Of a DNA stretch of 64,000 nt, positions 28,133 through 37,404 are shown one piece after another. This stretch comes from DATARH01 sp963734125 (GTDB lineage Bacteria > Pseudomonadota > Alphaproteobacteria > ATCC43930 > CGMCC-115725), in contig CAVTGB010000036.1 in NCBI GenBank assembly GCA_963734125.1, forward strand, positions 30,994 to 94,993, in the 5' to 3' direction. The notes beneath the pieces were generated by a model. The model ran no database searches, was not told the origin of the DNA, and saw nothing but the letters and a program-made list of their open reading frames with translations. Numbering within the stretch: the stretch's first letter is position 1; each line of letters opens with the position of its first letter. The position numbers and the translations under genes were made by a program.

Positions 28133-28162
28133 TTGACATGTCTGTTGTCCGATCCATAGCTA
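28133..28162 (+). promoter_or_regulatory. Candidate sigma-70 promoter for metX-metW
   Basis: A perfect TTGACA at 28133-28138 is followed after 18 bases by TAGCTA (28157-28162). It is 110 bases before the metX start and points toward it. No SAM-II-like riboswitch was recognised in the leader. Confidence 0.4.
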
Positions 28163-28271
28163 GACGCTTCCCGCTCGGCACGCCCCGGGCACGTGGCGGA
28201 CGCGCGGCGCGCGCCGTCGTCGACCGCGACGATCGCGAGAGTTTGGCCCAGAGCGCCCTTGGGAGCGCGCC

Positions 28272-29450
28272 TTGTCGATCTTGACTGCACCTCAGCTACG
28301 GCCCCGCAGCGAGTGGCCCGGGCACAGCCTCCTCGTCGAGGAAAAGCTGCGGCTCGATTGCGCGGTCGAACTCGGGCCCTTCACGATCGCCTACCAGACC
28401 TATGGCACGCTCAACCCGGATCACAGCAACGCCATTCTGATCTGCCATGCCCTGACCGGCGATCAGTATGTCGCCGACCCCCATCCGATCACCGGCAATC
28501 CGGGATGGTGGAAGACGCTGGTCGGCCCCGGCGGCGTCCTCGATACCGAGCGTTATTTCCTGATCTGCGCCAATGTCATCGGCGGTTGCATGGGGACGAC
28601 CGGCCCCAAGGAGATCAACCCCGCGACCGGCGAACCGTGGGCGCTCGACTTTCCGGTGCTGACGATCCGCGACATGGTGCGCGCGCAGAAGCGGCTCATC
28701 GATCATCTCGGCATCGACCAGCTATTTTGCGTGATCGGCGGCTCGATGGGCGCCATGCAGGCGTTGCAATGGGCCTCGACCTATCCGGGGTCGGTGTTCG
28801 CATCGGTGCCGATCGCCGGCGCGGCGCGGCATTCGGCGCAGAACATCGCATTCCATGAGGTCGGGCGGCAGGCGATCATGGCCGATCCCGATTGGTTCGG
28901 CGGGCGCTATCTCAGCCATGGCCGCAACCCGTCGCGCGGGCTCGCTGTCGCGCGCATGGCGGCGCACATCACCTATTTGTCGGAAGCCGCGCTCCACCGG
29001 AAATTCGGCCGCAACCTGCAGGACCGCCGTACGGTGACCTATGGGTTCGACGCCGATTTCCAGGTTGAAAGCTATCTGCGCCACCAGGGCAGCACCTTCG
29101 TCGACCGGTTCGACGCCAACTCCTATCTCTACATCACCCGGGCGATGGATTATTTCGACCTCGCCGCCGAGCATGACGGATCGCTGCCGGCCGCCTTCGC
29201 CGGCAGCCAGCCGCGCTTCTGCCTCATATCGTTCACCAGCGATTGGCTGTTCCCGACCGCGGAGAGCCGCGCGCTCGTCCACGCCCTCAACGCCGTCGCC
29301 GCCAACGTCAGCTTTGTCGAGATCGAGACCGACAAGGGCCATGATGCGTTCCTGCTGCATGAGCCTGAGCTGTTCGCGACCTTGCGCGGTTTTCTTACCG
29401 GCTGTGCTGAGCACCGCGGCGTGACGCGGTTCTGGAGAAGCGGGGCGTGA
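28272..29450 (+). CDS. metX: Homoserine O-acetyltransferase
   Basis: It acylates homoserine with acyl-CoA, the first committed step of methionine synthesis. The protein has 392 residues from TTG 28272, which has GGGAG seven bases upstream. It is an alpha/beta hydrolase: AILICHALTGDQ, the nucleophile in GGSMGAMQ (S158), SDWLFP (D324) and KGHDAF (H357) make the triad, and GPKEINPATGEPWALDFP is typical of MetX. metW starts inside its stop region (GTG 29447), the standard metX-metW pair. Confidence 0.96.
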   Translation: MSILTAPQLRPRSEWPGHSLLVEEKLRLDCAVELGPFTIAYQTYGTLNPDHSNAILICHALTGDQYVADPHPITGNPGWWKTLVGPGGVLDTERYFLICANVIGGCMGTTGPKEINPATGEPWALDFPVLTIRDMVRAQKRLIDHLGIDQLFCVIGGSMGAMQALQWASTYPGSVFASVPIAGAARHSAQNIAFHEVGRQAIMADPDWFGGRYLSHGRNPSRGLAVARMAAHITYLSEAALHRKFGRNLQDRRTVTYGFDADFQVESYLRHQGSTFVDRFDANSYLYITRAMDYFDLAAEHDGSLPAAFAGSQPRFCLISFTSDWLFPTAESRALVHALNAVAANVSFVEIETDKGHDAFLLHEPELFATLRGFLTGCAEHRGVTRFWRSGA

Positions 29451-30124
29451 GCGGCGGCGCCGTCCTACCGATCAGGGTCGCTCCATCCCGAGATACACAA
29501 GCGGCCACCGCTCCCGATCAGCTGCGCAGCGATCTGCGCCTGATCGCCGAGATGATCGAGCCACACTCGCGGGTTCTCGACATCGGCTGTGGTGATGGGG
29601 CGCTCCTCGACTATCTCGCTCGAACGAAGGCGGTCGACGCGCGCGGCATCGAGCTCGGCCAGGCCGGGGTCAATGCCTGCGTCCGCCACGGCCTCTCAGT
29701 GATCCAGGGCGACGCCGACCGCGATCTCGAAGCCTTTCCCAATGGCGCCTTTGATGTCGTCGTCTTGAGCCAGACCTTGCAGGCGACGCGCGAGCCCCGC
29801 CATGTGCTCGAAGAATTGTTGCGCATCGGCAAGCGGGCGATCGTGTCGTTTCCGAATTTCGGCAACTGGCGCATTCGCCTCAGCCTACTCTTTCGCGGAC
29901 GGATGCCGGTGACCGAGCTCCTCAACAATCCCTGGTACGACACGCCAAACATCCATCTTTGCACGATCCGCGACTTTGTCGTCTTGTGCGACGAGCTCGG
30001 CTCCCGCATCGAGCGCAGCCTGACCCTCGACCGGCACGGCCGCCCGTTCACCCTCGATCCCCGCGGCGCCCTCGCTAATTTATTGGCCGAGCAGGGCGTG
30101 TTTGTGCTCTCGGGAACCCGCTGA
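29447..30124 (+). CDS. metW: MetW, methionine biosynthesis accessory methyltransferase-like protein
   Basis: A 225-residue class I methyltransferase fold. HSRVLDIGCGDGALLDYL, the GIELGQAGVNACVRHGLSVI segment, VVLSQTLQATREP and VSFPNFGNWRIR are diagnostic for MetW. The family is known to assist MetX. It overlaps metX by four bases (GTGA) and the phosphodiesterase by one base (TGATG). Confidence 0.95.
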   Translation: MSGGAVLPIRVAPSRDTQAATAPDQLRSDLRLIAEMIEPHSRVLDIGCGDGALLDYLARTKAVDARGIELGQAGVNACVRHGLSVIQGDADRDLEAFPNGAFDVVVLSQTLQATREPRHVLEELLRIGKRAIVSFPNFGNWRIRLSLLFRGRMPVTELLNNPWYDTPNIHLCTIRDFVVLCDELGSRIERSLTLDRHGRPFTLDPRGALANLLAEQGVFVLSGTR

Positions 30125-30969
30125 TGCTCATCGCCCAGATTTCCGACACGCACATCCTGGCGCCGGGAAAGCTGTTCCGCGCGCGGGTTGCCACACCGGC
30201 ACCAGGGACGGACAGCGTCTACGCCGAAATCGACACCGGCGCTTGCCTCGCCGGCGCCGTCGCCGCGCTCAATGAACTGGTGCCATTACCCGACGTCACG
30301 ATCGTCACCGGCGACCTCGTCGACCATGGCGATGCTGCCGAATACGGCCATTTTCGTCAGCTGCTCGCGCCCTTGCGCATGCCGGTCTTTGTGATTGCCG
30401 GCAATCACGATGCGCGGGCGCCGTTGCGCGAAGCCTTCGGCGCCGACGGTTATTTGCCGCCGGACGGGTTTCTCCACTACGCGGTCGAGGATTATCCGCT
30501 GCGCCTCGTCGCGCTCGACACCTCGATCCCGGGCGAAAATGGCGGGAGGTTGTGCGCCGAGCGGCTGGGCTGGCTCGATAGGACGCTCGCCGCGGCGCCC
30601 GACCGGCCGACCCTCGTCCTCATGCACCACCCGCCGTTCGCCACCGGCATCACCTTCATGGACGGGTACGGCCTGGAGAACATCGGCGCCCTTGCCGAGA
30701 TCGTTGCGCGTCACCAGCAAATCGAGCGCATCACCTGCGGCCACCTGCACCGTGCGATCGACCGCCGCTTTGCCGGCACCGTCGCCGGTACCGCACCGAG
30801 CACGGCCCACCAGCTCCAGCTCGACCTGCGCCCGGGCGCGCGGCTGCATTTCCGGTTCGAGCCGCCGGGCTACCAACTGCATCTGTGGGAGGCCGAGAGT
30901 GGCCTGGTCACCCACATCGCCGTTCTGGGCGACTGGTCCGGCCCCGGCCCGCTCGACGCCGCTCGGTAG
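30124..30969 (+). CDS. Calcineurin-like phosphodiesterase (CpdA/GpdQ type)
   Basis: A 281-residue metallophosphoesterase with all metal-binding motifs in order: ISDTHI (residues 6-11), VTGDLVDHG, AGNHDAR, LMHHPPFATG and CGHLHRAI. Members hydrolyse cAMP, glycerophosphodiesters or similar, using two metal ions. It is translationally coupled to metW. Whether it acts on cAMP (relevant to the cyclase genes at 42-44 and 60 kb) is untested. Confidence 0.9.
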   Translation: MLIAQISDTHILAPGKLFRARVATPAPGTDSVYAEIDTGACLAGAVAALNELVPLPDVTIVTGDLVDHGDAAEYGHFRQLLAPLRMPVFVIAGNHDARAPLREAFGADGYLPPDGFLHYAVEDYPLRLVALDTSIPGENGGRLCAERLGWLDRTLAAAPDRPTLVLMHHPPFATGITFMDGYGLENIGALAEIVARHQQIERITCGHLHRAIDRRFAGTVAGTAPSTAHQLQLDLRPGARLHFRFEPPGYQLHLWEAESGLVTHIAVLGDWSGPGPLDAAR

Positions 30970-30989
30970 CGCCGAGTGGCCGCCGGCGC

Positions 30990-32321
30990 TTACACGCCGG
31001 CATATTCCTCCGAGATGTCCTTGTTGGTGTAATCGGTCAGCATCGCCGTCGAGATGAACCCGATAATCGCGGTGAGAAGGATATAGAGGGCGATCGGCCA
31101 GCTCGAATGGTACCGGGCGAACAGCCACGTCGCGATCAGCGGCGCCGGACCGCCGGCAATGATCGAGGCAAGCTGATAGCCGATCGAGGTGCCGCTGTAG
31201 CGCAACCTCGGCGTGAAGCTCTCGGCGATCAGCGCCGCCTCCGGTCCGTACTCGGTCATCACCGGGATCAGCGATATGGCGACCGCAAGGAAGATCACCC
31301 AGGGGACCCCGGTGTCGAGCATCGCGAAATAGATGAAGCCAAAGATCCCCATGAAGGCGCAGCCGAACATGTACATGTTCTTGCGGCCGACGTAATCCGA
31401 CAACGTTCCGGCAACGACCACCCACAAGAAGCCGAGGAAGGTCTGGCAGATGACCGCGGTCAACAGGAAATTCCGGGTCATGTGAAGCTGCGTCGTGCCA
31501 TAGGTGAAGATGAAGGCGCCGAAGACAAAACCGGGGCCCTGTTCCGGGAGCCGCAGCAGCGCGGACAGCACGACCTGCTTGGGCTGGCGCTTCAACACTT
31601 CCCATACCGGCACGCGTTCGACGCGCTCCTCGTCGAGCACCTTCTGGAAAACCGGTGTCTCCATGATGCCAAGACGGATCCACAGCCCGATGCCAACCAT
31701 GCCAATGCTGATCAGGAACGGGATGCGCCATCCCCAGACGGTAAACTGGTCACCCGACAGCCAGCTGAAAAACAACACCGCCACATTGGCCAGGAAAAAC
31801 CCGCAGGGCGCCCCGAATTGCGGCCAGGACGACAGGAAGCCGCGGTTCTTGTTGGTGCGCGCCCACTCCATCGTCAACAACACCGAGCCGCCCCATTCGC
31901 CACCGACGCCGATCCCCTGAATGAGCCGAATGACCGTCAAGAGGATGGCGCCCCAGATGCCGATGCTGGAATAGGAAGGCACGAGGCCGACCGCCGTCGT
32001 CGCGATCCCGGTCACCAGGAGCGTCACGATCAGCGTTGCCTTGCGGCCGATCCGGTCACCGTAATGGCCGAAGATCGCCGCCCCGATCGGCCGCCCGACA
32101 AAGCCGATGAAGAAAATCGCGAACGAGGCGAGGACGCCCGCGAGCGGATCTTCCCCGGGAAAGAACAGCGGGCCGAATACCAGCGCGCTCACTGTGCCGT
32201 AGAGCAGGAAATCGTACCACTCGATGATCGTGCCAACGGTGCTGGCGATGACGGCGCGGCGCAGTTGCCTGCTGTGCTCGTCGGCGGAAAGTCCGGTCGG
32301 ACCGATTTCGGCTGCGCTCAA
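30990..32321 (-). CDS. MFS transporter, metabolite:H+ symporter (MHS) family
   Basis: A 443-residue, 12-segment transporter. The MHS marks are ASTVGTIIEWYDFLLYGT near the N-terminus, RPIGAAIFGHYGDRIGRK (loop 2-3 motif), LIRLIQGIGVGGEWGGSVLL, and a SDYVGRKNMY repeat in the second half. Close family members take up organic acids, shikimate, proline or alpha-ketoglutarate. The substrate here is unknown, and no catabolic genes are adjacent. Confidence 0.92.
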   Translation of the reverse strand: MSAAEIGPTGLSADEHSRQLRRAVIASTVGTIIEWYDFLLYGTVSALVFGPLFFPGEDPLAGVLASFAIFFIGFVGRPIGAAIFGHYGDRIGRKATLIVTLLVTGIATTAVGLVPSYSSIGIWGAILLTVIRLIQGIGVGGEWGGSVLLTMEWARTNKNRGFLSSWPQFGAPCGFFLANVAVLFFSWLSGDQFTVWGWRIPFLISIGMVGIGLWIRLGIMETPVFQKVLDEERVERVPVWEVLKRQPKQVVLSALLRLPEQGPGFVFGAFIFTYGTTQLHMTRNFLLTAVICQTFLGFLWVVVAGTLSDYVGRKNMYMFGCAFMGIFGFIYFAMLDTGVPWVIFLAVAISLIPVMTEYGPEAALIAESFTPRLRYSGTSIGYQLASIIAGGPAPLIATWLFARYHSSWPIALYILLTAIIGFISTAMLTDYTNKDISEEYAGV

Positions 32322-32475
32322 GGCTCATCCCCCAGTTGTGCCGCGTCTGTTGAAATGAGCGCGGCGTTTGTTGTAGCGGCGATGTTAGCAGTCGCCTGGA
32401 GAAAGGAAACACCTACCGCCTCGACACGCTGTGCGATTGGCGAATTTCCCCTATGCAAGAATGTACCGGCGATCA

Positions 32476-33195
32476 CTACAGCCGGTGCGTTACCGGCACG
32501 TAGACCAGCCGGCGCCGCGGCGCCCGCACGGCCGCCGGCTTGGCATAGATCTGCTTGGTCGCCTCGACCAGGAGTACGCCGGCAAAGCTCGGAAACCAGC
32601 GTTTGCCGATCCGCTCCCAGGCGGCCGCCGAGCGCAGCATCATCCGGCTCGTCACCGGGGGGATGAACAGCGCGGCGTCGACGCCGACCGGGGTGAACTG
32701 CTCGTCGCGTAATAATTGCGAGAGCTGCGACATCGTGTAGGGGCGGCCGGAACCGAACGGCGTGCGGTCGAGCCGGGCCCAGATCCCGCGGCGGTTGGGC
32801 GCCACGATCAGCACCCGTCCGCCGCCGGCCAAGACGCGCCAGATCTCCTTCAGCATCGCGCGCACCTCATCGCTGGTCTCGATCGCGTGGACCAGCAGCA
32901 CCCGGTCGATCGAGTAATCGGCGAAGGGGATCTCGCCTTCGTCGGCCAAGGTGACGAGATTGCGGCCCTCGGGCGGCCAGCGCAGCACCCCCAAGGTCGC
33001 CGGCATCACCGCGATCGTGCGCTCGGTTTCTCCCGACAGCGCCGACAGGAACGGCGCCGGATAACCGATCCCGAGGAGGCGCATGCCGCGCAAATCGGGC
33101 CACACCCGCTGAATCGCGCGGCGAATCATGCGGCGGACCACCCGGCCGAGCGCGCCGCGGTAAAAATCCCTCAGATCGACAACATCGGACGCCAT
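32476..33195 (-). CDS. SAM-dependent methyltransferase-like protein
   Basis: A 239-residue protein of the Methyltransf_11 fold: MRLLGIGYPAPFLSAL replaces the classical LDxGxGxG loop, followed by GEIPFADYSIDRVLLVHAIE, VLAGGGRVLIVAPNRRG and GRPYTMSQLSQLL. The unusual loop I is a constant feature of this alphaproteobacterial group rather than damage. Substrate unknown. Confidence 0.83.
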   Translation of the reverse strand: MASDVVDLRDFYRGALGRVVRRMIRRAIQRVWPDLRGMRLLGIGYPAPFLSALSGETERTIAVMPATLGVLRWPPEGRNLVTLADEGEIPFADYSIDRVLLVHAIETSDEVRAMLKEIWRVLAGGGRVLIVAPNRRGIWARLDRTPFGSGRPYTMSQLSQLLRDEQFTPVGVDAALFIPPVTSRMMLRSAAAWERIGKRWFPSFAGVLLVEATKQIYAKPAAVRAPRRRLVYVPVTHRL

Positions 33196-33253
33196 CAGGA
33201 AAGCTTAGCACGGCAGGCGCGGTGCGCCGAAGCCCGGGACCGGCCGGCACGGG

Positions 33254-33275
33254 ATTGCGTCGCTGCGCTCGCAAT
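33254..33275. repeat. Short palindromic repeat of the cgcaatgac type
   Basis: ATTGCG and CGCAAT arms close a 10-base loop (TCGCTGCGCT), directly followed by GACA. It is the tail motif of dispersed intergenic repeats in alphaproteobacteria and lies between the methyltransferase and the first luciferase-like gene. Confidence 0.5.
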
Positions 33276-33314
33276 GACAATTTGTGGCTGTTATGGCGCG
33301 AGGGGAGAGGCGGC

Positions 33315-34170
33315 ATGGATATCGGCGCGGCGATGTTCTTCACCGAGTACTCGATGGGTGTCGGCGAGCTGGGTTTGGCGCTGGAAGCGCGCGGCTTCGA
33401 GTTCGATCTGGGCGCCCGAGCACTCGCACGTGCCATTGTCGCGCAAATCGCCGTTCCCCTCGGGGGGCGACCTGCCGAAACAGTATGGCGACGTGATGGA
33501 CCCGTTCGTGACGCTGAGCGCGGCGGCGGCGGTCACGCAGACGATCAAGCTCGGCACCGGCGTCTGCCTCGTCATCCAGCGCGACCCGATCCAGACCGCC
33601 AAGCTGGTGGCCTCGCTCGACCAGGTCTCGCGCGGACGGTTTCTGTTCGGGGTCGGCGGCGGGTGGAACGCCGAGGAGATGGAGGACCACGGCACCGAGT
33701 TCAGAACACGCTTTAAGTTGATGCGTGAACGTATTGAAGCAATGAAGGAAATCTGGACCAAGCCGAAGCCCGAATACCACGGCGAGATGGTCGATTTCCC
33801 GCCGATGATGACGTGGCCCAAGCCGGTCCAGAAGCCATACCCGCCGGTCATTGTCGGCGGCATGTTCCCGCATGCCGCGCGGCGCGCGCTGCGTTATGGC
33901 GATGGCTGGATCCCGCATTCGCGCCGGCCGCAATACGAGGACGTCACCGACTACCTGCCGCAGTTCAAGGAGATGGCCGCAGAAGCCGGCCGCGACCTCG
34001 CCAGCGTCCCGGTCACGGTGTGGGGGATCCAACCGGACTACGACCGCCTGCGGCGCTACGCGGATCAGGGCGTGGCGCGCGGCGTCGTACAACTGGCGGC
34101 CGAGAAGGCCGACACGATCGTGCCGATCCTCGACCGCTGGGCCGGGCTGATCGGGCGGTTGAGCGCATGA
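33315..34170 (+). pseudogene. LLM-class (F420-type) oxidoreductase, broken by one +1 frameshift
   Basis: ATG 33315 opens MDIGAAMFFTEYSMGVGELG. At 33399-33404 the sequence reads GAGTTC; with GAGTC the frame continues as RGFESIWAPEHSHVP and runs intact to 34170 (284 residues), including LGTGVCLVIQRDPIQTAKLV, GRFLFGVGGGWNAEEM and RALRYGDGWIP. Everything else aligns with the neighbour at 34210, its tandem paralogue. The restored site is GANTC, so sequencing error is likely. Members are flavin-dependent monooxygenase-like TIM barrels; F420 or FMN use cannot be decided here. Confidence 0.82.
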
Positions 34171-34209
34171 CGTTCGAGGATTGAGGCTTTTTCTCGAGGA
34201 GTAACCACC

Positions 34210-35055
34210 ATGGATTTCGGCGCGGCGATGTTTTTTACCGATTATTCGATGAGCGCCACCGAACTCGCGCAGGCGCTGGAAGCGCGCGGGTTCGAGTCGA
34301 TCTGGGCGCCCGAGCACTCGCACATCCCGACCTCGCGCCGCTCGCCCTACCAGGCCGGCGGCGAGTTGCCGAAGCAGTATTACGACGTGATGGACCCGTT
34401 CGTATCGCTGAGCGCGGCGGCTGCCGTCACCAAAACCATCAAGCTCGGCACCGGGGTGTGTCTGCTGATCCAGCGCGACACGATCCAGACCGCCAAGCTC
34501 GTCGCCTCGCTCGACCAGGTCTCGGGCGGGCGGTTCCTCTTCGGCATCGGCGGCGGCTGGAATGCCGAGGAGATGGAAGACCACGGCACCGTCTTCAAAT
34601 CGCGCTTTAAATTGATGCGCGAACGTGTTGAGGCGATGAAGGAGATCTGGACCAAGGACGCCGCCGAATACCACGGCGAACTGGTCGACTTTCCGCCGAT
34701 GGCGGCGTGGCCGAAGCCGGTGCAGAAGCCGCACCCGCCGGTCATCGTCGGCGGCGCCTTCCCGCATGCCGCGCGGCGGGCGCTGCGCTATGGCGACGGC
34801 TGGATCCCCAATGCGAGTCGCCAGCACTATGCCGACGTCACCGATTTCCTGCCGCAGTTCAAGGAGATGGCGGCAGAGGCCGGACGCACCATCCCGGTCA
34901 CGATCTGGGGCGCTACCGAGGATTACGACCGGCTGCGCCGCTATCAGGAGCAAGGGATCGCCCGGCTCGTCGTCAGCCTGCCGCCGGAGGATGCCGCAAA
35001 GACGCTGCCGGCGCTCGACCGCTGGGCTGAATTGATCCGCCGCATCGGGCGCTGA
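34210..35055 (+). CDS. LLM-class (F420-type) oxidoreductase
   Basis: A 281-residue TIM-barrel oxidoreductase with MDFGAAMFFTDYSMSATELA, FESIWAPEHSHIPTSR, LGTGVCLLIQRDTIQTAKLV, GRFLFGIGGGWNAEEMEDHG and HAARRALRYGDGWIP. It begins 39 bases after its paralogue, with an AGGAG before ATG 34210, and differs from it by scattered substitutions, so the two arose by tandem duplication. The substrate is unknown. Confidence 0.9.
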   Translation: MDFGAAMFFTDYSMSATELAQALEARGFESIWAPEHSHIPTSRRSPYQAGGELPKQYYDVMDPFVSLSAAAAVTKTIKLGTGVCLLIQRDTIQTAKLVASLDQVSGGRFLFGIGGGWNAEEMEDHGTVFKSRFKLMRERVEAMKEIWTKDAAEYHGELVDFPPMAAWPKPVQKPHPPVIVGGAFPHAARRALRYGDGWIPNASRQHYADVTDFLPQFKEMAAEAGRTIPVTIWGATEDYDRLRRYQEQGIARLVVSLPPEDAAKTLPALDRWAELIRRIGR

Positions 35056-35338
35056 GCGCACCCCGCCGGCCGGCGCGACCGTCGATCGCCCGCCAATTCG
35101 GCGGGCGGCGGCGCCGGGGAGCGCTGGGCCGCGCTGCGCATTCGGCCATTTTCGCCAATGTTACCGCGCTGACGCGTCAACGCGCGGCGCGTGCTCGCGG
35201 CCGGCCGAATCGCCGCCACAGTTTCGCGGCATAATGGTAGGCGTGCCAGCTTGCGGTGCCGCTGCGAGGTCGGGGAGAGGGTGATGCGCCCGGGGACGCG
35301 CCTGGGGAACAACGCGGGCAAACGCCGAGGCGCGACCG

Positions 35339-37372
35339 ATGGCTGAGCCGCCGCGGCTGCGCGTCGATCCGGACGAGCCGGTGCGCAGCGCCCCGCCCCG
35401 CGGCCGAGCGCGTCAGCCGCCCCGCCCCGCCGGGCGCAGCAAACCGCCGCGGCGGCCCCTCTGGCGCGGGGCCGTCAAGCTCGGCGTATTGCTGTGTCTG
35501 TGGGCTTTCATCATCGGCGGCGGCGCGCTCGCCTATTTCGCCCTGACCCTGCCGGACACCAGCCAGCTGACGGCGAGCGAGCGCCGCCCGAGCATCACCA
35601 TCCTGGCCGATGACGGCAGCCTCATCGCCAGCTTTGGCGACCTGTTCGGCCGACCGCTCACCCTGAAGGAGATGTCGCCCTATCTGCCGAAGGCCGTGAT
35701 CGCGACCGAGGACCGCCGGTTTTACAGCCATTTCGGCATCGATCCCTATGGCATGGTGCGCGCGGCGCTGACCGACCTGCGCGCCGGCCAAATCGTCCAG
35801 GGCGGCAGCACGATCACCCAGCAGCTCGCCAAAATCCTGTTCCTGACGCCGGAGCGCAACCTCGCGCGAAAAATCCGCGAAACCCTCTTGGCGCTGTGGC
35901 TCGAGCACCGCTTTAGTAAGGACCAGATCCTCGAAATCTACCTCAACCGGGTCTATCTCGGCGCCGGGACCTATGGGGTCGACGCCGCGGCGCACCGCTA
36001 TTTCGGGAAATCGGCGGCCAAGCTCAATCTGTTCGAAAGCGCGGTGGTGGCCGGGCTCCTGAAGGCGCCGACCCGGTTCAGCCCGGCGCGCGACCGCGAC
36101 AAGGCGACCGCGCGCGCCGACCAGGTGCTGGCCAACATGGTCGATGCCGGCTTTATTACCGCGGCCGACGAGGCCCGCGCCGGGAAAGACGAGGCCGCGC
36201 TCGCGGTCGTCGGTCGGCCGGGGTCGCGCTACTTCGCCGATTGGGTGGCCGACCAGATCCGCGACTTCGCCGGCACCGCGGACAAGGACCTGACGGTCCA
36301 CACCACCCTCGACCCGCGGCTGCAGGCTGCCGCCGAGGCATCGATTGGCGACACCCTGGCGCGCTTTGGGGCCAAGGATAGGGTGAACCAGGGCGCGCTC
36401 GTCGCGCTGGCGCCGGATGGAGCGGTGCGAGCGATGGTCGGGGGCCGCGATTACGGCCACAGCCAGTTCAACCGCGCGACCCAGGCGCAGCGCCAGCCAG
36501 GCTCGGCGTTCAAGCCGTTCATCTACCTCGCCGGGCTCGAAGCGGGGTTGCGCCCGACCGACCGCTTTGTCGACGCCCCGATCCGGATCGGCAACTGGCA
36601 GCCGCACGATTATCTCAACCGCTACCAGGGCGAGATGAGCCTCGCCGAGGCGCTGGCGCAGTCGATCAACACGATCGCTGTCCAAGTCGCCGAGCGCGCC
36701 GGCATCCCCCGGGTGATCGCGGTGGCCAACCGGCTCGGCATCACCTCCGATCTGGCGAACGATGCCTCGATCGCGCTCGGGACGGACGAAGTAAATTTGC
36801 TCGAGTTGGTGTCGGCCTACGCTCCCTTCGCCAATGGCGGGATCGGCGTCCTCGCCTACGGCATCAGCGAGATCAGCGACAGCGAAGGCAAAATCATCTA
36901 CCGCCGCACCGGCTCGGGGCCCGGGCCGGTCATTGCCCCCGACCTCGTCGGCATGATGAACGAGATGCTCGCCGGCGTCATCGCGCGCGGCACCGGCAAG
37001 GCCGCGGCACTGCCCCGTCCCGCCGCCGGCAAGACCGGAACGACGCAGGATTATCGCGACGCCTGGTTCATCGGCTACACCGCCGACCTGGTCACAGGCG
37101 TGTGGCTCGGCAACGACGACGACACGGCGATGGTAAAAGTGACCGGTGGCTCGCTGCCGGCCGCCGCGTGGCGCACCTTTATGCTGGCGGCCAGCCAGGG
37201 ATTACCGGTGAGGCCGTTGGTGGCGCCCAGGCCGGTCGCCGAAACAGGCCCGCGCGTGTCCGGGCCACCCGAAGAATCGCCGCTCGATCGGCTGATCGGC
37301 TGGCTTACTCCCGGCACCGTTGTCCCGCCGCCGCCGTTCGCCGCCAGCCCGGCCGTGGGATCGCGGGATTAG
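35339..37372 (+). CDS. Class A penicillin-binding protein 1A (transglycosylase/transpeptidase)
   Basis: A 677-residue bifunctional peptidoglycan synthase. A basic cytoplasmic tail with many Pro/Arg is followed by one membrane segment (~46-68). The GT51 glycosyltransferase has ATEDRRFYSHFGID (catalytic E124) and QGGSTITQQLAK; the transpeptidase has S389-AFK, S442-IN and K565-TGT, all intact. It polymerises and cross-links peptidoglycan in the periplasm. It is shorter than typical PBP1a (no OB-like insertion), closer to PBP1c/2D-like forms. A 283-base gap upstream separates it from the oxidoreductase genes. Confidence 0.95.
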   Translation: MAEPPRLRVDPDEPVRSAPPRGRARQPPRPAGRSKPPRRPLWRGAVKLGVLLCLWAFIIGGGALAYFALTLPDTSQLTASERRPSITILADDGSLIASFGDLFGRPLTLKEMSPYLPKAVIATEDRRFYSHFGIDPYGMVRAALTDLRAGQIVQGGSTITQQLAKILFLTPERNLARKIRETLLALWLEHRFSKDQILEIYLNRVYLGAGTYGVDAAAHRYFGKSAAKLNLFESAVVAGLLKAPTRFSPARDRDKATARADQVLANMVDAGFITAADEARAGKDEAALAVVGRPGSRYFADWVADQIRDFAGTADKDLTVHTTLDPRLQAAAEASIGDTLARFGAKDRVNQGALVALAPDGAVRAMVGGRDYGHSQFNRATQAQRQPGSAFKPFIYLAGLEAGLRPTDRFVDAPIRIGNWQPHDYLNRYQGEMSLAEALAQSINTIAVQVAERAGIPRVIAVANRLGITSDLANDASIALGTDEVNLLELVSAYAPFANGGIGVLAYGISEISDSEGKIIYRRTGSGPGPVIAPDLVGMMNEMLAGVIARGTGKAAALPRPAAGKTGTTQDYRDAWFIGYTADLVTGVWLGNDDDTAMVKVTGGSLPAAAWRTFMLAASQGLPVRPLVAPRPVAETGPRVSGPPEESPLDRLIGWLTPGTVVPPPPFAASPAVGSRD

Positions 37373-37404
37373 CGCCACACGGCCGGGTCGCCGATTTTCC
37401 GCCT

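Noticed and set aside
28067..28271. Possible SAM riboswitch ahead of metX
   Set aside because: The leader has no recognisable SAM-II pseudoknot sequence such as the conserved GCTAAA segment; only a promoter-like pair was seen.
35177..36685. Long open frame antisense to the penicillin-binding protein gene
   Set aside because: Its sequence is Arg/Gly/Asp-rich with no family pattern and mirrors the codon bias of the real gene; such shadows occur opposite most genes here.
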